Positions 61,102-64,000 of a DNA stretch of 64,000 nucleotides are shown one piece after another. Origin of the DNA: Zanthoxylum bungeanum (Eukaryota; Streptophyta; Magnoliopsida; Sapindales; Rutaceae); assembly GCA_019454045.1 (NCBI GenBank), contig SKCR01033666.1, positions 310,001 through 374,000 on the forward strand. The letters are read 5' to 3'. Numbering within the stretch: the first letter of the stretch is position 1; the number at the start of each line of letters is the position of its first letter. The translations under genes and the position numbers were made by a program. The notes beneath the pieces were generated by a model. That model saw only the letters and a program-made list of their open reading frames with translations. It searched no databases and was not told where the DNA came from.

Positions 61102-62060
61102 TTGATAAAGAACGGAGCCTTAAACCAGTTAAAGCTCAGAACTTTACTAGTTTGGGAATCCTGTTTAGAAGGAAAAATGACCAAGAGACCTTTTACTGGA
61201 AAAGATATAAGAGCCAGTCAACCACTTGAGATAATATATTCGGACGTTTGCGGACCGATGAATGTAAGAGCCCAAGGTGGTTATGAATACTTCGTCACAT
61301 TCATTGACGATTATTCTAGATATGGGTATGTTTACCTGATGCATCACAAATCAAATACCTTTGAAAAGTTCAAAGAGTATCGTGCTGAGGTTGAGAACCA
61401 ATTAGGTAAGACAATCTAAATTCTACGATCGGATCGTGGAGGAGAATACCTCGACAGAGATTTTGAGGAATTCTTAGTTTAGCATGGGATAGTATCCCAG
61501 CTCATAGCGCCTAGAACACCACAGCAAAATGGTATTGCAGAGAGGAGAAATCGGACCCTACTAGACATGATGAGATATATGTTTAGTTACAGCTCACTAC
61601 CTAGTTCGTTCTGGGGATATGCACTGCAAACTGCAATGCATTTCCTTAATGTAGTTCCATCTAAATTTGTTCCTAAGACTCCCTTAGAGTTGTGGAATGG
61701 TCGTAAAACTAGTTTACGATATTTCCGCATATGTGGGTGTCCAGCACATGTGCTGAAGAATAAGACTACAAAGTTGGAGCCACGTTCTCAGGTGTGCCTA
61801 TTTGTAGGCTATCCTAAGGAAACTAGGGGTGGATTCTTCTATAGTCCTGATGATAACAAAGTATTTGTATCGACAAATGACACGTTTCTAGAGGAGGACT
61901 ATATGAAGGAGTTCAAACCTCGAAGTAAGGTATTACTCAAGGAGTTACTTGCTGGTTCGACCAGCACACCACAGTCAACAAAAGTTGACAAACACATAGC
62001 ACCTTCGACATATGAGAGTCAGATGCAAGTTCGTCAGAATGATCTACCACCTAGACGTAG
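61102..62060 (+). pseudogene. T integrase
   Basis: Catalytic D-D-E are all present: D in SDVCGP (61244-61246), D in RSDRGGEY (61432-61434) and E in GIAERRNRT (61540-61542). Stops lie at 61417-61419 and 61480-61482, so only the second half from about 61483 is open. Downstream are the copia blocks SSFWGYALQTAMHFLN, PLELWNGRKTS and VCLFVGYPKETRGGFFYSP. This enzyme inserts the cDNA into the host chromosome. The stops make it inactive. Confidence 0.92.
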
Positions 62061-62990
62061 TGGGAGGGTTGTACGACAACCTGATCGCTACCTTGGGGTT
62101 GGAGAGGCACAAGTTGTCACATCCAGCGATGGCAAAGATGATCCATTGACCTATAGTAGTGCAATGGATGATTCTGACAAAGAGGAATGGCTCAAAGCCA
62201 TGAACCTAGAGATGGAGTCCATGTACTCCAACTCAGTCTGGGAAATTGTAGACCAACCTGATGGGGTAAAACCCATAGGTTGCAAGTGGATCTACAAAAG
62301 GAAGAGGGGATCAGATGGGAAGGTACAGACCTTCAAGGCTAGACTAGTGGCCAAGGGTTATACCCAGAAAGAGGGAGTTGACTATGAGGAAACTTTCTCG
62401 CCAGTAGCCATGCTTAAATCCATCTGCACTCTTCTATCCATTGTCGCATATTATGACTATGAAATTTGGCAAATGGATGTCAAGACTGCATTTTGAATGG
62501 CAATCTTGATGAGAGTATCTATATGATACAACCAGAGGGGTTCATCGCCCAATGTCAATAGCAAAAGGTTTGCAAGTTGCAAAGGTCCATTTATGGACTC
62601 AAGCAGGCATCCCGATCTTGGAATATAAGATTTGATACCACGATCAAGTCTTATGATTTTGAGCAGAATGTTGATGAGCCTTGTGTATACAAGCGCGTCA
62701 TTGACGGGAATGTGGTTTTTCTTGTTTTATATGTCGATGATATTTTACTCATTGGGAATGATGTAAAGATATTATCAGACGTGAAAACATGGCTAGCTAA
62801 CCAATTCCAAATGAAAGATTTGGGAGAGGCCAGTTATGTTCTTGGGATTCAGATACTTCGGGATCGCAAGAAACGACTATTAGCTATGTCTCAGGCATCC
62901 TATATCGACAAGATCCTTGTGCGATTTGGGATGCAGAATTCCAAGAAAGGCAATCTGCCTTATCGGCATGGAATTCATTTGTCAAATTAA
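62061..62990 (+). pseudogene. T reverse transcriptase
   Basis: Opens in the same frame as integrase with KEEWLKAMNLEMESMYSN, IGCKWIYKRK, KARLVAKGYTQKEGVDYEET and YEIWQMDVKTAF. One missing T near 62493 shifts the frame (TTTTGAATGGCAATC) and a TAG at 62559-62561 follows. From 62577 the frame is open again: RSIYGLKQASRSWNIRFDT, and the active site YVDD at 62730-62741 is intact. A TAA at 62988-62990 ends it. Only three lesions are needed to explain the loss. Confidence 0.93.
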
Positions 62991-63658
62991 CAGTCTCCTA
63001 AGACACCTCAAGATGTTGAGGAAATGAGACATATCCCATACACCCCAGCAGTTGGTAGTCTCATGTATGCTATGTTATGCCCGAGACCGGACATCTGTTT
63101 TGCAGTGGGAGTAGTCAGTAGGTTTCAGTCAAACCCAGGATTGGATCACTGGGTGGCTGTGAAACACATTCTCAAGTATCTTAAGATAACGAGAGATTAT
63201 ATGCATGTGTATTCTGGTGAGGATATGATCCTAAGGGGATATACAGACTCTGATTTTCAAACAGATGTCGATTCTAGGAAATCTACATCTGGATCAGTGT
63301 TCACCCTAGGTGGTGGGGCTATAGTATGGCAGAGTATAAAGCAAACTTGCATTGCTGACTCCACCATAGAGGCTGAATATGTAGCAACTTGTGAAGCAGC
63401 TAAGGAAGCAGTCTGGCTCCGTAAATTCTTGAGAGATCTGGAAGTTGTTCCAGATATGGATAGACCAGTCACACTCTATTGCGATAATAGTGGTGCGGTG
63501 GCAAACTCTAAAGAACCAAGAAACCACAAGAGGGAAAAGCATATAGAGAGGAAATTCATAGGAACCTGGCAGATTCGTTTACAAAGACCTTGTCGGCTAA
63601 AGTGTTTAAAGGTCACCTAGAGGGTCTAGGATTACGTGACATGTCCCATTTGCTCTAG
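62991..63658 (+). pseudogene. T RNase H
   Basis: Open from 63024: PYTPAVGSLMYAMLCPRPDI, then the catalytic blocks GYTDSDFQTD, STIEAEYVATCEAAKEAVWL and LYCDNSGAV. After KHIERKF about 60 bp are missing; in the next frame NLADSFTKTLSAK and LEGLGLRDMSHLL lead to the terminal TAG at 63656-63658. This is the usual C-terminal end of this copia lineage. Confidence 0.9.
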
Positions 63659-63925
63659 TGCAAAAAGCCTTTTGTAAGCAAGAGATAGACATATCGGTCA
63701 TACCCGACCACGTTATAAAACTTCATTTTCCCTTGTGCTCATAGATGTAGGTTTGATCCATTCCGCCGAACCACGTTAAATTATTTATTTTCTCTGTGTG
63801 TTTTCTCATCTTTTGCTAAGTTTACCTTTGATTCATAACAAACCAAACAAATTCACTGCTTGAGGGAGGATTATTTGGGGAGTAATTTTACAATTCGCCC
63901 CTGGAACAAAAATCAGACGTCAACA
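63659..63925 (+). repeat. 3' LTR of G, right piece
   Basis: Homologous to 15918-16183 (AAGCAAGAGATAGACA, GGTCATACCCGACCAC, AACAAACCAAACAAATT). It ends GACGTCAACA. About 480 bp present in the 5' LTR are missing between this piece and 50835. Confidence 0.86.
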
Positions 63926-64000
63926 TCATCTATAATTGATTGTTGCATAAGTTGATAAACCATATAGAGAGAATATTCAAAAAGAGAAAAGATATTGCAA
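63926..64000. other. Flank after G
   Basis: 75 bp of AT-rich sequence with no recognised feature. Confidence 0.4.

Larger units (their letters stand above)
50836..63658 (+). mobile_element. Tork-like copia element T, 3' LTR deleted, with three nested insertions
   Basis: Begins TGTTGGAATGTATGCCCTAG, a typical copia LTR start, inside G's 3' LTR. Gag, a protease remnant, integrase, reverse transcriptase and RNase H follow in copia order and end with the stop codon at 63656-63658. The expected purine tract and 3' LTR are absent; G sequence resumes within a few bases. hAT1 (52694-53588), A' (53757-57360) and hAT2 (59202-60160) interrupt it. The lineage is judged from gag and integrase sequence style and is not tested by a tree. 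Because the right end is lost, no TSD can be checked. Confidence 0.88.
5385..63925 (+). mobile_element. Tat-like Ty3/gypsy element G, split by four later insertions
   Basis: G is the outer shell of the nest. Its 5' LTR is 5385-5615 plus 15490-16183, about 925 bp once B is removed. A primer-binding-like site follows at 16185, then gag pieces at 16228-16596, 38232-38413 and 48138-48236, tandem arrays at 48591-50402, and a 3' LTR at 50658-50835 plus 63659-63925. LTR ends are TGTTRAT and ATCAATA or GTCAACA. No pol domain remains in the roughly 3.1 kb of interior, so G was either non-autonomous or lost pol by deletion. Flanks are TCAGA on the left and TCATC on the right, too different to claim a TSD. 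The interruptions by B, E, F and T are each supported separately. Confidence 0.82.

Overview
This 64-kb window is intergenic DNA from a flowering plant, probably a eudicot; the species cannot be told from the sequence. It is AT-rich and consists almost entirely of transposable elements. No host protein gene, tRNA or rRNA gene was recognised. Nearly every readable coding stretch is a broken remnant of a Ty1/copia or Ty3/gypsy gag or pol gene.

The layout is a stack of nested insertions, most bounded by exact target-site duplications (TSDs). Positions 1-4730 hold the 3' part of a copia element (A, + strand), cut by the window edge. Positions 4731-5384 are unassigned AT-rich DNA. From 5385 to 63925 lies one old Tat-like Ty3/gypsy element (G), split by four insertions: copia B (5616-15484, - strand, TSD GTCGG, in the 5' LTR); copia E (16597-38226, - strand, TSD AGACA/GGACA, in gag); a non-autonomous gypsy-type element F (38414-48132, TSD ATGAG, in gag); and Tork-like copia T (50836-63658, + strand, in the 3' LTR, with its own 3' LTR deleted). 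E itself contains copia D (18447-28198, + strand, TSD CTTTA, inside E's 3' LTR) and a gypsy-like solo LTR S (30781-32947, TSD ATCAT). T contains two hAT-like DNA elements (52694-53588, TSD CTTGTTTC; 59202-60160, TSD CCAGAAAT) and a 5'-truncated copia copy A' (53757-57360). A 268-bp inverted-repeat element sits in a tandem array of G (50046-50313). With E and F removed, G's gag frame reads through both insertion sites, which independently supports the borders.

A, B, D and A' are one copia family with LTRs of about 2 kb and a 2.6-2.8 kb non-coding leader; E is a sister subfamily with a different U5 end. B and D share one internal gag deletion, and D and A' share another in reverse transcriptase/RNase H, so defective lineages appear to have multiplied in trans. 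F has about 2.77-kb LTRs that look almost identical, no pol, and a 4.2-kb interior built largely of tandem repeats; it looks like the youngest large insertion. T is the copy with the most complete pol, carrying only a few stops and frameshifts.

The most unusual signals are a 91-bp module shared by the gypsy-type F LTR and the copia T leader, rows of short hairpins in every copia LTR, a G-box cluster upstream of the S TATA box, CpG-rich GTTCGAAC repeats in the F LTR, and the shared deletions in the copia family. All alignments and counts were done by eye.
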